Shown here piece by piece: positions 23,465 to 35,593 of a stretch of 64,000 nucleotides of DNA; position 1 is the first letter of the stretch, and each line of letters begins with the position of its first letter. Where the stretch lies: NCBI GenBank assembly GCA_008828725.1, contig MEHQ01004509.1, positions 186,001 to 250,000 of the forward strand. Direction: 5' to 3'. Below the pieces are notes generated by a model, which was not told the origin of the DNA, made no database searches, and saw only the letters and a list, made by a program, of their open reading frames with translations. The translations under genes were made by a program, and so were the position numbers. The stretch comes from Saccharina japonica (lineage: Eukaryota; Sar; Phaeophyceae; Laminariales; Laminariaceae).

Positions 23465-24225
23465 TAAAGGTGGGCACCGACCGGTAAAAACAAACCCGCT
23501 TTGAACCGGTTTTTGGAAACCCAGCAGGCGTGTTCGAGTAGCCGGTTTCAATAAAAAAAAGCGTTTTTTTCGCCGGTTTAAACCGGTTAAACGAAAACCG
23601 GATAAAACCGGAAAAGACCGGATAAAACCGTATGATATACAAAACTTGCAATTGAAAACTTGCACGTAAGACATCTGTATAATATATTTTCACTTTTTTT
23701 TACTCTTTTAATAAAAAAGTTGATTTTATTCTGGAAACAAGATATCTTGACATTAGTGTGGGTTTTTATCTCGAAATTAGTGTGAATATTTTTACTTGAT
23801 TTGAATGTAGTTAGCCCGCGCGCAGCAAAGCCCTCCGAATACGCTGATCTGCAAGGCACAGGAAAAAAAGACAACAAGCAAGTAATCGCGAAGACAGCCC
23901 TATCAATAGTAACCGGTAGGCATATAGCACCTGAGCATCGGCAATGTCTGCTTCACAACGATGTTTTATACCTTGAAATCGCGTCACCCCGTGCGCTGGG
24001 GTTGTGGTTCAGAATCCACATTTATACAGCACGTTTTTCACCCAAACATGCCGTCCTGTTCAATGTTTTGGAGACGTTTCACGTTAACATCCGGTTGGAA
24101 CCCGTTTTCCGAAAACCGGTTAAAACCGGCTGAAAAAAAAGGTTTTATCTGTTTTTTTGTTTTGATATTAACGCCTCGTTATCAGGTTTTCGGGTTTTGT
24201 TTTCGCCTCCCGGTGCCCACCTCTA
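23465..24225 (+). mobile_element. hAT-like element with ACCGG-rich subterminal region
   Basis: A perfect 8-bp duplication GTGGTGAT (23457-23464 and 24226-24233) flanks ends TAAAGGTGGGCACCG and, reversed, TAGAGGTGGGCACCG (14 of 15). The termini are followed by many AACCGGTTT repeats, typical of subterminal transposase sites. The TAGAGGTGGGC end is classic for hAT. At 761 bp without a transposase frame it is non-autonomous. Confidence 0.88.
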
Positions 24226-24442
24226 GTGGTGATAGGCTATACGATCATCACGTAACTTGTTTTGGTGAAAATTATTCATTTTTGATGGAGCTGGAAATGT
24301 TTCTGTCTCTGGGTTTTTTCCTTGCTGCTGCAGTATAACTTGAGTATAGCGCCTGTATATCTATAACCTGAGCATATATATATAGTATAGCGTTGGGGAG
24401 ACAGTACAATATGAATTATTGTTATACCAGGTATATATTTCT

Positions 24443-24793
24443 ACGACTTTTTTTTTTTTTTTTCCATCCCATTTATTATCTTCGCCCTTCCTTTCTCTCT
24501 CCTTCCTAGTCGTAACTCGGATCCGGCGTCACAAAGTAGGCTCTTCTCTCTCCTCCCCCACTACGGTTCTTGCCTTGCTTTTTATAGCGAGAAGATTTCA
24601 GTACTTTCTTCCCTCGTCGACTTGCGTCGGATTCCGCCTACCCACGCCACGAAGGCGCTCTCAGCAATTGTTTCCTTTTTATTTTTTCAAATAAAGACAA
24701 AATCTCTCACCACGGTGGGATTCGATCTTGGGTACCAATACCAATGATAGTAGTCTTTGAAGCTGACTATTACTCTACCGGGGCGATCGGCTC
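24443..24793 (-). mobile_element. tRNA-derived SINE, full copy S1
   Basis: 351 bp. In minus orientation it has a head with an A-box-like GGTAGAGTAATAGTC and a B-box-like AGATCGAATCC, a body with GACGCAAGTCGACG, and an A-rich tail (T run at 24447-24463 on the plus strand). Inserted in copy B at a place where copy A (about 2165-2205) is uninterrupted. Confidence 0.75.
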
Positions 24794-25529
24794 AGTAGCA
24801 GTGCTGTAGTTTATAAACTTCTTACCATTACGTACGTCAGCTGCGTGATTCGTTTCATCACCAATAATTATGATCAGAACGCTTCACAGCTCTCTACGTA
24901 TACGTAGATCATCGTGGAATGTTAATACGTCGTATTATTATACTTTTATAATTTTTCATTCAGCACTTCATCACGTAAAATGACATGTGATGTACGTGGT
25001 ATGCATATACAGCAGTATATAGGAGGAGTTCATCATAAACCCATCAATCATCTCCAATCATCATATAAACATACAAGGGGGCTTCGCCGCCGGCCCAGGC
25101 CGTCGGCGAAGCGAAGGAGGAATAAGGCCCGCAATACATCAGGTAGTTTACGATGCCAAGGGACCGAGAGGCTAAGGCTGCAGTTTACGATGCCAAGGGA
25201 CCGTTGAAGAGACCCAGTTTGTATTGTTGATTCCTGACGTAATGAATGATGCAAGAAAGGCCCATAACATCAAAAGAAGTCCCGTTAAAATATTGTCGAT
25301 TATTGATCCCTGACGCAATAAATGAGCCCCAATCAAAGGCACACTCTCCAACAAGAAAACACACAAAGCATCGCAATGAGGCAAGCAAAGCCAAACCATG
25401 GAATAAAATCGACGGACTCTAAAATATGGTATACCCAAGCCACTTTCCCACAACGCACGACAGACAACTAAAGGAGTGACGCGAAAGAAGCCCAACCCAT
25501 CCATGTCAAAAAGCACATAACATCAAAAT

Positions 25530-26120
25530 ATAGGGTGTTTTTCCGTGCAACACCATGCAACACCATGCAACACACGCTAGACCAACGCCACATCCATCTA
25601 CGCTCTCGTGTCCGGCAATGGTGCCCAAGAAGCCAAGCCATGAAAATCCACGAATGCCACGAATGGAATATTCCACTCATCCGCTACTACCGTGGGATAA
25701 AACGAAAACGATTTCCCGTGCTGCACACGATAGTCAACCGCTTAACAAATCGGGAAATCGACAAAACAATTAAAATATAAAAAGCGTTTTCCCGTGCAAC
25801 ACACGCCGGACAACCGCCACGAACAGAATATACCACCCCACCGCAATACCGTGGGATAAAACAAAAACAAATCCCGTGCGACACACGACAGACAACCGCC
25901 ACATCCATCTACGAAAATCGACACATCAATCAATATATAAAAAACGTTTACTATCAGTTCAACACACGACGTACAACTGCCATATCCATCTACGCTCATG
26001 TGTCTAAAATACGGCAGGGATACCCAAGAAGCATACAAACGTTGTTTTCTCGTGCAACACGCGACAGACAACAGCCACATCCATTTACAATCTCGTGTTT
26101 CCGGGAGTTATGCCCAAGAA
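25530..26120 (+). repeat. Degenerate tandem repeat, about 85 bp
   Basis: Units contain TTTCCCGTGCAACACACGA, CAACCGCCACATCCATCTACG and CTCGTGT. Clear starts are near 25545, 25718, 25788, 25873, 25952 and 26047. Diverged and with internal gaps. Confidence 0.55.
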
Positions 26121-26489
26121 GCCAAAGCCATGGAGAAAAAGGAACATGACATCCCTCTACAAACCGAAGCGAACATTGAAAAGCTCAACAACAACAACAA
26201 CAACACATTAAATGGGCAACATACATACATATAATACCTGGTACAAAAAGTCTACGTCTGTAATATATTAAAAATAATAATACCTGTTTACTTGAAAAAA
26301 TAATAATTGGTATCACTACGTCTATACGTAAAGGGGTACTTCAAATAATAACCTGGTATAGCGACACAAAAAAATACCCAACATACGAAAACACGAACTC
26401 GTAGTCGAACTCGTACGTAGCGACACTAAAAAAAAAAACATTACGTAACAACAACGTAAGCAACGTACCAACAACAACAGCAACAACAA

Positions 26490-26575
26490 CTTAGGCCTTA
26501 TAGGACTGGAGTCCCGTTATGGGGACAAATGGCTTAGAATTAGAGGGATCTGTCCACAAAACGGGACTGCAGTCC
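26490..26575. repeat. Short inverted repeat AGGACTGnAGTCCCGTT
   Basis: Two 17-bp arms (AGGACTGGAGTCCCGTT and AACGGGACTGCAGTCCT, one mismatch) face each other across about 40 bp. Each arm is itself near-palindromic. Confidence 0.6.
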
Positions 26576-26884
26576 TGAAAGGGTTAAAATGGGCAAAAAA
26601 ATAACACGACGACAACATCTATCTATCAATATCATACCATCCAGTATATGAACACTGTTTTTATGATACGCTGCACGCGTATTGTTATGTGCATGTGTAT
26701 TAATATTAATACTGATAATATTATCAATATAATTTGATCATATTTCCCTCTATCTAGATTAATGAATGTCTTCTTCCGGTGATAATATATCAATAGCAGC
26801 AAAATTATATTAGGTATCAAGTAAATGACTGGTATCGTATATACGTAGAGGGGTGCTAAATTTTCATCCTCACACAAACTCCAT

Positions 26885-27175
26885 CATAAAAGTGGATAAA
26901 CATATTAATAGAACTTGGATAGAAAATTTCGAAAATTCGTCAGGACGGGGGGAAAAGAAATCGAACTTGGATAAAAAACTTCGAAAGTTCATGAGGGCGG
27001 TGGGAAAAAAAATCTCATCACTGTAAGAGTCCGGATACGGAGCGGAGCATTCATCAGGGTTTCATCCTCACACATTAAATCAATAGAACTTGAAACATTT
27101 CATCACGGCGGCGGAAACAAATCTCAACTACGGCGGGGGGTAAGAATGCGGAGCGCGAGGCACGGGCGTCGAGAA
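26885..27175 (+). repeat. AACTTGGATA...TTCGAAA tandem units
   Basis: Two to three units of about 55 bp (AACTTGGATAGAAAATTTCG, AACTTGGATAAAAAACTTCG, then a diverged AACTTGAAACATTTC unit with GGCGG). Confidence 0.45.
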
Positions 27176-27295
27176 GTCAGGTTTTCCTGAGATATGCAAA
27201 TTGCCCGACCGTGGAGAACTGACGATTTACTGAGATCCATATAAAATACTAATATTCTATACGTATATAACGAAGACAGGTGGCTTGCGCTACTA

Positions 27296-27894
27296 ATAGT
27301 AGACCCACTTTATCACGTCAACTCGTCGGAACACTACGAGTATAGTATACCTGGTATGTTTATTTCAGACTGTTTAATTTCAATTTTAATTTATTTTAAT
27401 TATTTCTCCCCCCACAAATAGACACACACTTCCTGAATTCTACAGCCTCAGATTGTGTCCCCCTCATACGGGATGTACACCCTACACGAGGACATATAAA
27501 ATACGTAAGTACGCGCGATCGAAGTATTACACTCAGCTAGCAAAGATAATGTGTGTCGTACTGCGTGGGTTTGTGTTCTGTAAACATCTTAGTATATTAA
27601 AAAAAATAAAAAACAACAGCTGTGAGCTCGGGGATTTCGTCGAAGCTCATCTTTGCTAGCTGAGTGTAATACTTCGATCGCGAGTACTTACGGAGTATAT
27701 ATGTCCTCATGTAGGGTGTACATCCCGTATGAGGGGGACACAATCTGAGGCTGTAGACTTTAGGAAGTGTGTGTCTATTTGTGGGGGGAGAAATAATTAA
27801 AATAAATTAAAACTGAAATTAAACAGTCTGAAATAAACATACCAGGTATACTATAGTGTTCCGACGAGTTGACGTGATAGAGTGGGTCTACTAT
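27296..27894. mobile_element. Foldback/MITE element, 250-bp arms
   Basis: Arms 27296-27547 and 27649-27894 are reverse complements at roughly 95 percent, separated by a 101-bp loop. The outer ends read GTAGACCCACT and its inverse next to TA on both sides, compatible with a TA target (Tc1/mariner-type), though the palindrome makes this uncertain. High arm identity in an otherwise worn region suggests a young insertion or gene conversion between the arms. Confidence 0.8.
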
Positions 27895-29199
27895 GTGTTG
27901 TATGTGCTCTCCCGCCTGAACTTTCAGTGCTTAGATATTGGGGAAAGAGCCTGCTACTGTACATCATAGTCCCATGTGGCGCGTAAGCGAATCGCCGTGA
28001 TCACCAACAGTAGACGACCCCGATGGGAGCCCTAGCGTGATCCTACAGGGTGTAAACTGCTTCGAGTATAAACAGTGTATGCGCATACGGTGTCTGTTAT
28101 TTCGTTATTTACCGAGCCTTTCAAGAGTTGACGATACAAAAGACAAACAAAAGTGACGACTTCAGCATGAGCAACTACTGTACATGTTTGGGAGGTTGAC
28201 AGTCTTGGTGTGCTTACGACAATGCAAGGTGTCCCGGGGTACGGGCACAGCATGATCCTGCTCCGCTCCTGCGCGCTTGCACTGCTGCAGTAGTAGTAGT
28301 AGTAGCCTGCTAATTTGCACAACAATCTGATAAAAAATGACTTTGGTGGCTATATCTGGATCCCCAAACGTTTCACAGGGCAGCTACTGCGCCTGTTTTG
28401 TTTTCATAATTACACCATTAAACGTTTATTTTTATTGTTTCGTTGTTCATTATCAGCATGATGTAAATCACGTGGCTCGCTGCCGCTGGACTATATATAC
28501 CGGCAACGCGTCTACAGCAGTGTGCGATGCCATGCAGCTAAAAAACTCTTCGTACCCTATACGAAAAGCCAACCCCTCTGCATCGAAAACGACACACGGG
28601 TGGGTATAAAATCGTCACAAGTGGATGCAGCAAGGTAAAACCCGCGGTGTACCAGGAAAATTACATACAGAGATTAGCAAGTACGCGCAGCACGCTCAAG
28701 CGCGAGATGTGTTAAGTCAATTGAAATAAAGAGGGAGCCCGCAGCATTCCTCGTGGTTTTAGTGCTGCGTCACAAGAAGTCGATCAAAGGACCAAAAAGG
28801 TCTAGAGGCCTTCACGCATATTTTTGCTATTGTACACGAACTGGAGTTCGACAATGTTCCTGCGTTTAGCTGGCTCACTTTCATGGATGGTAGCTCTCCT
28901 TGCACCGACACGAGGGTACAGCTGTCGCCGAGGTCGGTGTGGAGCACCTTGCTGTATATGTAGTGTCTGCTTTTGCACTCCTCCTTTTTCACTTTGTAAT
29001 ACATTTTCTGAGGCCTTTCTCCAAGCGTTTGTACATTATTATTATTACATCCACTCTGTTTTCCCAATAGTTTGACCTCCCCTCTACTGTGTTCGGTTTC
29101 ATATTAGGGGACCCACGTATCGGCGATTGGTGCTGTATATTGGACAACCTGCTGTGACCATTATTGAACCCGGGCCAATGTCCCTCGAGGACGGGTTCG

Positions 29200-30110
29200 A
29201 TCTGTCACACCCTGGACAATTCCTATTTCAATAGTCGATTGTATGTACGTATCTAAAATTATTATTGGGTGTTGTCTGTTAATTGAAATTTCCTAACCAA
29301 ATGATTTCGATTGAAATACATAGATTGGAATTGTCCGGGTAATTCATTTAGGATGCTGTCTACTAATTGGAATTGTCCATAAAATTGGTTTTGGGTGCTG
29401 TCAATAAATTGGAACTGCCTGGGCAATTATTTGAACCATGCGTATCACAATAAATAGTCTATTTAGGCTTCAATTGATTTCGGGTGCTGTTTATAAATTG
29501 GATTTGCCCAACCTAATGCTTTCGAGTGAAATACATAAATAATTGAAGTTGTCCGGGCAACTGGTTTTGGGTGCTGTCTACAAATTGGAATTGTTCCTAC
29601 AATTGATATCTGGTGCAGTCTATCAATTGGAATTAATTGCTGAAACAATTGATTTACGTAGGAGGTTGCACATTAAATGCGTTTATCCAACTGAATGCTT
29701 TAAAGTGATGTAAATGAATTGGAATCGCCCAGACAACGTATTTGGAATGATATTTCTTAGTCGGAATTGTCCAGCCACTTTGTTTCGAATGTTGTTTATC
29801 AATTGAAATTGCCCTATCAAATGATTTCGAGTACGGCCTATGAATTGGAATTGTCGAGGTCAGAAAAAAATATCGAACACTAACAATTGGAAGATCTATT
29901 GAACCAACTAAAAAAATATTAGGAAGGTCAGGACAGAAATCTATTGATCCGACCACACCTATTGATAGGCAAGACCCTCAACTAATTGTTGAAACAATTT
30001 TAATTGGAAGGTCGGGGCAGACACCTAGTGATCCAACCATTATTATTGATAGATAAGAACAGAAAAAACACTATTGAAGCAATAATTCCAATTGGAAGGC
30101 CAGAGCAGAA
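29200..30110 (+). repeat. AATTGGAATTGTCC minisatellite
   Basis: About 15 diverged units of 50-60 bp built from AATTGGAATTGTCC, GGGCAATTG and TTTTGGGTGCTGTCTA. It is present in copy B only; copy A goes from the equivalent of 29130 straight to that of 30720. Confidence 0.65.
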
Positions 30111-30720
30111 ATAATCTGACAAAACAAAACACTGATGTTACGGTCCTCTCCTCGCGAAGGTAGTGATAGAGATGTGTGCGTTTAGATATTTCACTTGTTT
30201 CGACCTGAAAACCCGGATTCCAATGGCATAACGCGTGCATTTTTCAAAATGTATACCTGAGGGCGTATTTGGACAGGTATTACAATTTGCCACATGCAAC
30301 ATTTTTCCGTTCGAAATAAAACGTTTTTTCGACGAAATTAAATTATAAAAACCGTAACCAGTGCATCATACTCAATCCAATCGCACGTCAAACCCACTCA
30401 GCCAGCCAAACAAAACAGGGCGGAAAACGATTCCTGTCGAAATTCTACAGGTACGTGCATTCGTATTTCGCTTTTTATATAAAACGAAAGTTTGAGAGAT
30501 ATTCGTGGTTTTGTGTAAATTTGATATTGGACATCGACCAGCTGCGACATACTTAATTTTAATATGGGCGAACAAGAAAACAATTAAAAACACCATGTTC
30601 TCGCTCTGCCCTGGTGATCACGACGGTGGGAACACTTTCGCCCAATTCATCATAATGCAGAAGTTGTGGCCCGAAACAATATGGGTCAAATAAATTCTCC
30701 TGCACGGACCATATCATCGC
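30110..30720. other. AT-rich stretch without recognised feature
   Basis: Lies between the minisatellite and the next segment shared with copy A. Short frames only. Confidence 0.3.
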
Positions 30721-30939
30721 GTGCATTCACACGAGTGTTGCTTCCAGCAGCGGCTAGGGGTCAAGCCACAAGGGCAAGATACGACAACATGCACGACAAA
30801 TGAACTGTTCGATGGTGTCTCGCAGGCAGGGCGCAGGCTGTTATAAAACAGATATAAAAGACTCTCTACGTACGATACGATAGGTGCCATGAAGTTGGAG
30901 ACATGTTTTTTATACCTGATATAGCAACCTGCTAGACCA

Positions 30940-31700
30940 CACTCAGTCAGCGCTGAGTGAGAAGAGTACCGTAAATAGTAGAATGCCTCTTCGGCCAAAT
31001 GAAATTCAGATTCGGTGAGTTCGCCTCAGTCTCGGCATTATCTCTTGTGCGAACCCCTCGCCACGAGCTGCTGGTGACAAGAGAGGAAGACAGGAATCCA
31101 CCTTCCCCATATTTCCTGTAGTATTCTAGTACGCCCCCACCGACTATTAGAAATAAGTATCAGATTAGATTAGGCCTCCTGCCCCCGTCGGCGGTCCTAC
31201 CCATACTTCTTTTCTTCCCGATGCGCTTGGCGTATGACGTCTGGACGGGGTCTGGTGGCTCACCCAATCTTATTGTATGTCTCAAGTCTACCTCCTGATA
31301 CATGGAAAAGTTGACGATAGCAGATAATCGAACGCACGAATATCTTAGTAGGTTATGCCTTCGGTCCAACAAAACTTAAGTTTTGTAAGTTCAACTCAGT
31401 CTCGGCATGGTCTCCGGGAAATCCCGTCGCCAAACGCTTCTACCCTGCAAAATCAAGAACCTTCGAGCCTTTTTCACTCATGAACAGTAGCGATATGCCG
31501 GGACTCGAAACCGCTCATACTCTGGATTTCCGAGATTCGCAGTGCTTGGAGAGGGGAATCCCCCGGAGACCGCTGTTTCAAAGTCGACTAGGTTCCACGA
31601 ACTCTACAACCTATTTTGCGATGGGTATATGTTGTAGCACTACCTGCCTACCTGTTATACCACCCAGTCCGCGCTGACTGGGTAGGGCAGCAGATTTTCC
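30940..31700. repeat. Cluster of tRNA-like T-arm modules, copy B
   Basis: Same plus/minus/plus/minus order of T-loop-like motifs as in copy A: GAGTTCGCCTCAGTCTCGG near 31018, AATCGAACGC near 31325, AAGTTCAACTCAGTCTCGG near 31388 and CCGGGACTCGAAACCG near 31498. An extra segment at 31140-31210 (GTATCAGATTAGATTAGGCC) belongs to another repeat seen inverted at 41430 and 41787. Confidence 0.5.
31489..31574 (-). other. tRNA-3'-half-like structured segment, copy B
   Basis: Counterpart of 5304-5389 and also exactly 86 nt between the paired ends (AGCGGTC and TATCGCT). The third terminal pair changes from T-A in copy A to C-G here, keeping the stem. The T loop TTCGAGT and flanking CCCGGC are conserved; the anticodon-like stem is weaker. 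Confidence 0.4.
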
Positions 31701-34398
31701 CTTCGGCCCAATACAAAAACCATACCTCGGGGTAGAGGGGGTACCCAAACTTATCGGGTTCCTTTACACCAGGAACTCTATACCTAGCCCAAACCAAGGC
31801 GTTGGCAACAAACGTATGCCCAGCCATGGCCAACCCGATGGGCACTGGCATGGAAAACGTGGGCTATAGGCATAGGAGTACAACGGCCATCATTAAACAA
31901 ACGCGCTTTAAAATGGCAAACGTATTGGGTACGACTGGGTACGCCTAACTATTTCAGTAAATGGAATGGTCAGTTGAATTAACCCCATCAGTTCCAAAGT
32001 ACATGCGTACTATTGTAAATCGACCCAAACATACCCACTCCTCTGTGTGTTCTTCACATTAACCCGTTATGTTTACCCCTAGACATTATGCACACACCCA
32101 GTGTCCGTGCCGATTCTTCATCCCAGAGAGACACAAACCCTGTGGCCACAAATCTACGACACGGAGAAAATAAAGCAAGAATACTATTAATAAGCAATGC
32201 AACGTCATGCGTGACTCAGGGAGCGGGTCCAAAACAATAATAGCAAAGAACGACCACTCATCGCGCTTGTCTGGGTGGCACCCTTGGGGGATCGATGAAA
32301 GGCAGGGCGTCAAAGAGGAGATTCTTGAGTGCCGCGGCTATCAAGCGTACACCTGAGGTTTGGTAGGGAACTCCTGTATGCCTGGGGTCGGATGCAAACG
32401 TGAAGCCACCACTGACCTCTGCTGTCGCCCAAAGACATTTCAAACAACATGCCAGCAGCAGTAATACCTCTGTCAAAAACAATTGATACCAACCAACATG
32501 GATACTTTCACGAAACCCACCTGTGCTGTTTGCTACGCGCAAGGTGGCGGTAAGGTGCCTGGAGTCGGACAAGGTGCCGCTGCAGCGATTGTCGTGGCTT
32601 TCCCGGGAATAAAGTACCAACTATCGCTTGCTGTACCAATCGAGTGTTTCGCAAGCGAACAGCAGTGATGTTACTGTACGTGTGATATTTTGCATGTACC
32701 TACAAGGGGCCGGGGGGCTGTCCGGCAGCCGGTCTCCGGTTCGAGCCATTCTCGATTGTACCCCACACTCTGAGATATATGTCGATGCTGCCAATGGTCG
32801 AGGATCACTACCGCAGTGCCAATACTTCGATTTAAATTCGGAGTGTGATGTTTGGTTGTATGTTCTGAGGTCTGTCTGCCAACACAGTTCATACAGGTTT
32901 CCAAACCCCCACCTATTTATTTTAGAGTCTGATAACACAATTATTTTGATCATGCTTTTTGACACCATTTTGATCCTACTGTTTGGCGTTTCGTACCATG
33001 TATGTTTTAATCATAGTTTGAACGGTGTTGGTCTACAAAATTATGCAACACTCAACGTGGTATTTATTTAGGCGGCTTATGACCTTGAGCATTAGGTCAG
33101 GGGAGCACGCGGAGCTGGAAAGCAGGAACCCCCTAACAGCATTGGAACGAACGAGACGCAATTTGTTTTGCAGACGAATTGGGGCTGAGTGGATATGGAA
33201 AACGAACAGTTTTAGTGCAGCCCGAAAAACACACAGCAGTGATCTGCTGTATGACGTGGAAGAACATGTACGAAGTATCAGGTATGTATGTGCTGACATA
33301 CACCTAACATGCGCCCCCCCCACTCCCCCTGGCGGGCTCGAAGAAACACTTCCCCGTTTTGTTTTGACGTGGTTTGTTTGGCCGTGTTGAAGAGGCGCAC
33401 AACGGCGTTTTTTTTTCAGGGTAATATAATTTCTTGCTGCGTGTTTGCCCCTCGCATAGCCGTGTATGTTTACTGCTGTACGAGCAATACTAGTGCAATG
33501 GAGTCCATAATACGTGATACGGAGTGGTAGATATGCGAACGTATAACTATTAGTTGCTTAGGATTGTTAGAAGAAATGATGTCACACTTCTGACAGACAG
33601 GTGCTGCACATGGCGGAACACGGGAATTCCAACAGTCTGCCGAGTTACCCTGTCGTATATAGCACTTCATCGTGTACCCTCATCGGCTTCTGTACCCTGT
33701 AGCTGTGCCCTCGATAAAAATGGCAGCGACAGCGGGGAAAGGACATATCATATTATGGGCGAGTATATTGTAGCACCAATAGACCTGCATCCCATAGGAG
33801 CCAATTCATTTACAGTACGATTAGTATGCACCGTTCCTTTCCTGTGGTAATACCTAATACGAGAAACCGAAGGTATTATACAAGGGCTCTCCGCAAGGAT
33901 GGGTGCCGTCATTCGCCGGCATCCATGCTTCAGGAAGGGCAGGGAAGAAATTGGAAATATCCAATTCGACATGATACTATACGTAGAAACAAAAGTAAGC
34001 ATGCATGTCTGGTTTATGGACGCTCCTTCGCCATGCATTAGACATTTGTTTTTTTCCGTGTCGGCCTCAGCCTCGAAATCGCGGCACTTCAAAATCTCGA
34101 GCGTGTTTTCTATTTCTTCGAGCGCTCTCTTCGAGGAGAGGATACAACGCCCCTCTCCCTTCGTTCCCCCTGCTTACCGCGCCGTTAACGCGTGCGGGGG
34201 CTGAGAGAAACAAACGAGAAGTAGGGATGACCTTGGATTTTAAGTGGCATGCTCAAGCATTTCTTTGAATCTTGACAGGGGGAGTGGCAGTGCGCAACTA
34301 CGAAGGGGTCACTTAAACAAAAAAGTGCAGTACGTAGTAGGAATCACATTGTGTCACTGATCAGTTCTTTGATTACGAGTAGTTTTTTCTTTTACATA

Positions 34399-35590
34399 AG
34401 AGTGTTTGCGCAAAAGACTTTTTAGAAAAAAACTTTTCTAAAAATTGCCCCGCGGTAAAAATTAGCGGTATTTTTCTGAAAAAACGACCGGAAAATACTT
34501 TTCAGAAGTAACGATTTGGCCGGAATCTGCGGTACTTTTTGTGCTCTCTGTTCATTGGCGTACAACGTACCGATATTTCACCCGACGCACTGGGTCTCAT
34601 CGACACCACCGAGAGCCGTACCTTGCACAGCCGACAAAAGCGCTGCTACTCGCAACACGGCAACTAACCGCGGAGCGCACCGAGGCTCAAAATGTGTAGG
34701 CTGGAGTATGGCACGGACGAGTGGCGCTGGGCTGTCACGGCGGGCCGCTGCTGCGGCACCCGCCCACTTGATGTCGTCGTGGAAGGTGCCTCGATCAGAA
34801 ATTGGTACTCGTACGTGCCGCCTGTATACCTCCCCATGATACAGCATGAAAAGTCTTGTGTACCATCTCCGTAACACGACCGTGGTGGCGGCAGCACAGC
34901 AGCTGAAGCTACAGCAGCAGCAGCAGCAGCAGCAGCAGTAGCAGCAGCGGCAGCGGCGGCGCGGCGGGGGCGGGCGCGAAGGCGACTGCGCCGCTGCGCG
35001 AGGGGGTTGGGCGTGCTTGAATCGTAGCGTTGGCACTCGTAGGCTCGAGCAGCAGCACAATAGTAAGAAAAAAAGTCAATCCCATAATAATTGAAAGTAG
35101 CAAAAAACGGAAGCTACTCGCTGCTGAGCAGCTGCTGCTGCTGCTGAGCTACGAGTACTACTGCTGCTGAGCTGCTGCTGCTGCTGCTGACCCTAGCCAC
35201 CCCTAGGAGAGTACGAGTAGCTGCTGCTAACTGTGCTGCTGCTTCTGCTTGCTGTCTGGGTATACAGCGGCTGCCGCCGATGCTGGGTTGCGGCTGCTGT
35301 TGGTATATGCCCTGCTTGTATTCGTTGCTGTTTTCGCTATAGGATGCACCTGGTACCACGAGTCTTTTGTACGTACGTTCGTACGTCTGTGCTGGTATAC
35401 GAATTTTTGTTTCTTCGTTTTTGTCTCCCCGTGCTCACCCGCTTCCCTGTTTCATACGGCATGAAGGGTTTGCAAAGTCTTTTTTGGTTTTGCTTTTGCG
35501 CAAACACTAAGAAATCGTGAGGGAAAGGAAATTCACTTTTTTTAGCGTCCAGAAAAATATTTTCTGAAAAGACTTCTGCGCAAACACTCT
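34399..35590 (+). mobile_element. CAG-rich TIR element, copy P1
   Basis: Flanked by ATA (34396-34398) and ATA (35591-35593). The ends AGAGTGTTTGCGCAAAAGAC and, reversed, AGAGTGTTTGCGCAGAAGTC match at 18 of 20. The interior has (CAG)n at 34912-34950, (CTG)n at 35130-35195 and a GC-rich core that recurs, inverted, in copy P2 (ATGGCACGGACGAGTGGCG here). A 3-bp TWA-like duplication fits PIF/Harbinger-type or CMC-type transposons. No transposase frame. Confidence 0.75.
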
Positions 35591-35593
35591 ATA

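Larger units (their letters stand above)
24345..33850 (+). repeat. Large repeat block, copy B
   Basis: Second copy of the block at 2095-8745. Insertions specific to B are a full SINE (24443-24793), about 2.8 kb of tandem repeats and a foldback element (25080-27894), and the AATTG minisatellite (about 29200-30110). Segment order is otherwise the same as in copy A. Confidence 0.65.

Noticed and set aside
34578-35060. Poly-Cys/Ser frames near the CAG tract
   Set aside because: They are translations of a CAG/CTG repeat within transposon P1, open in several frames simply because the repeat contains no stops.
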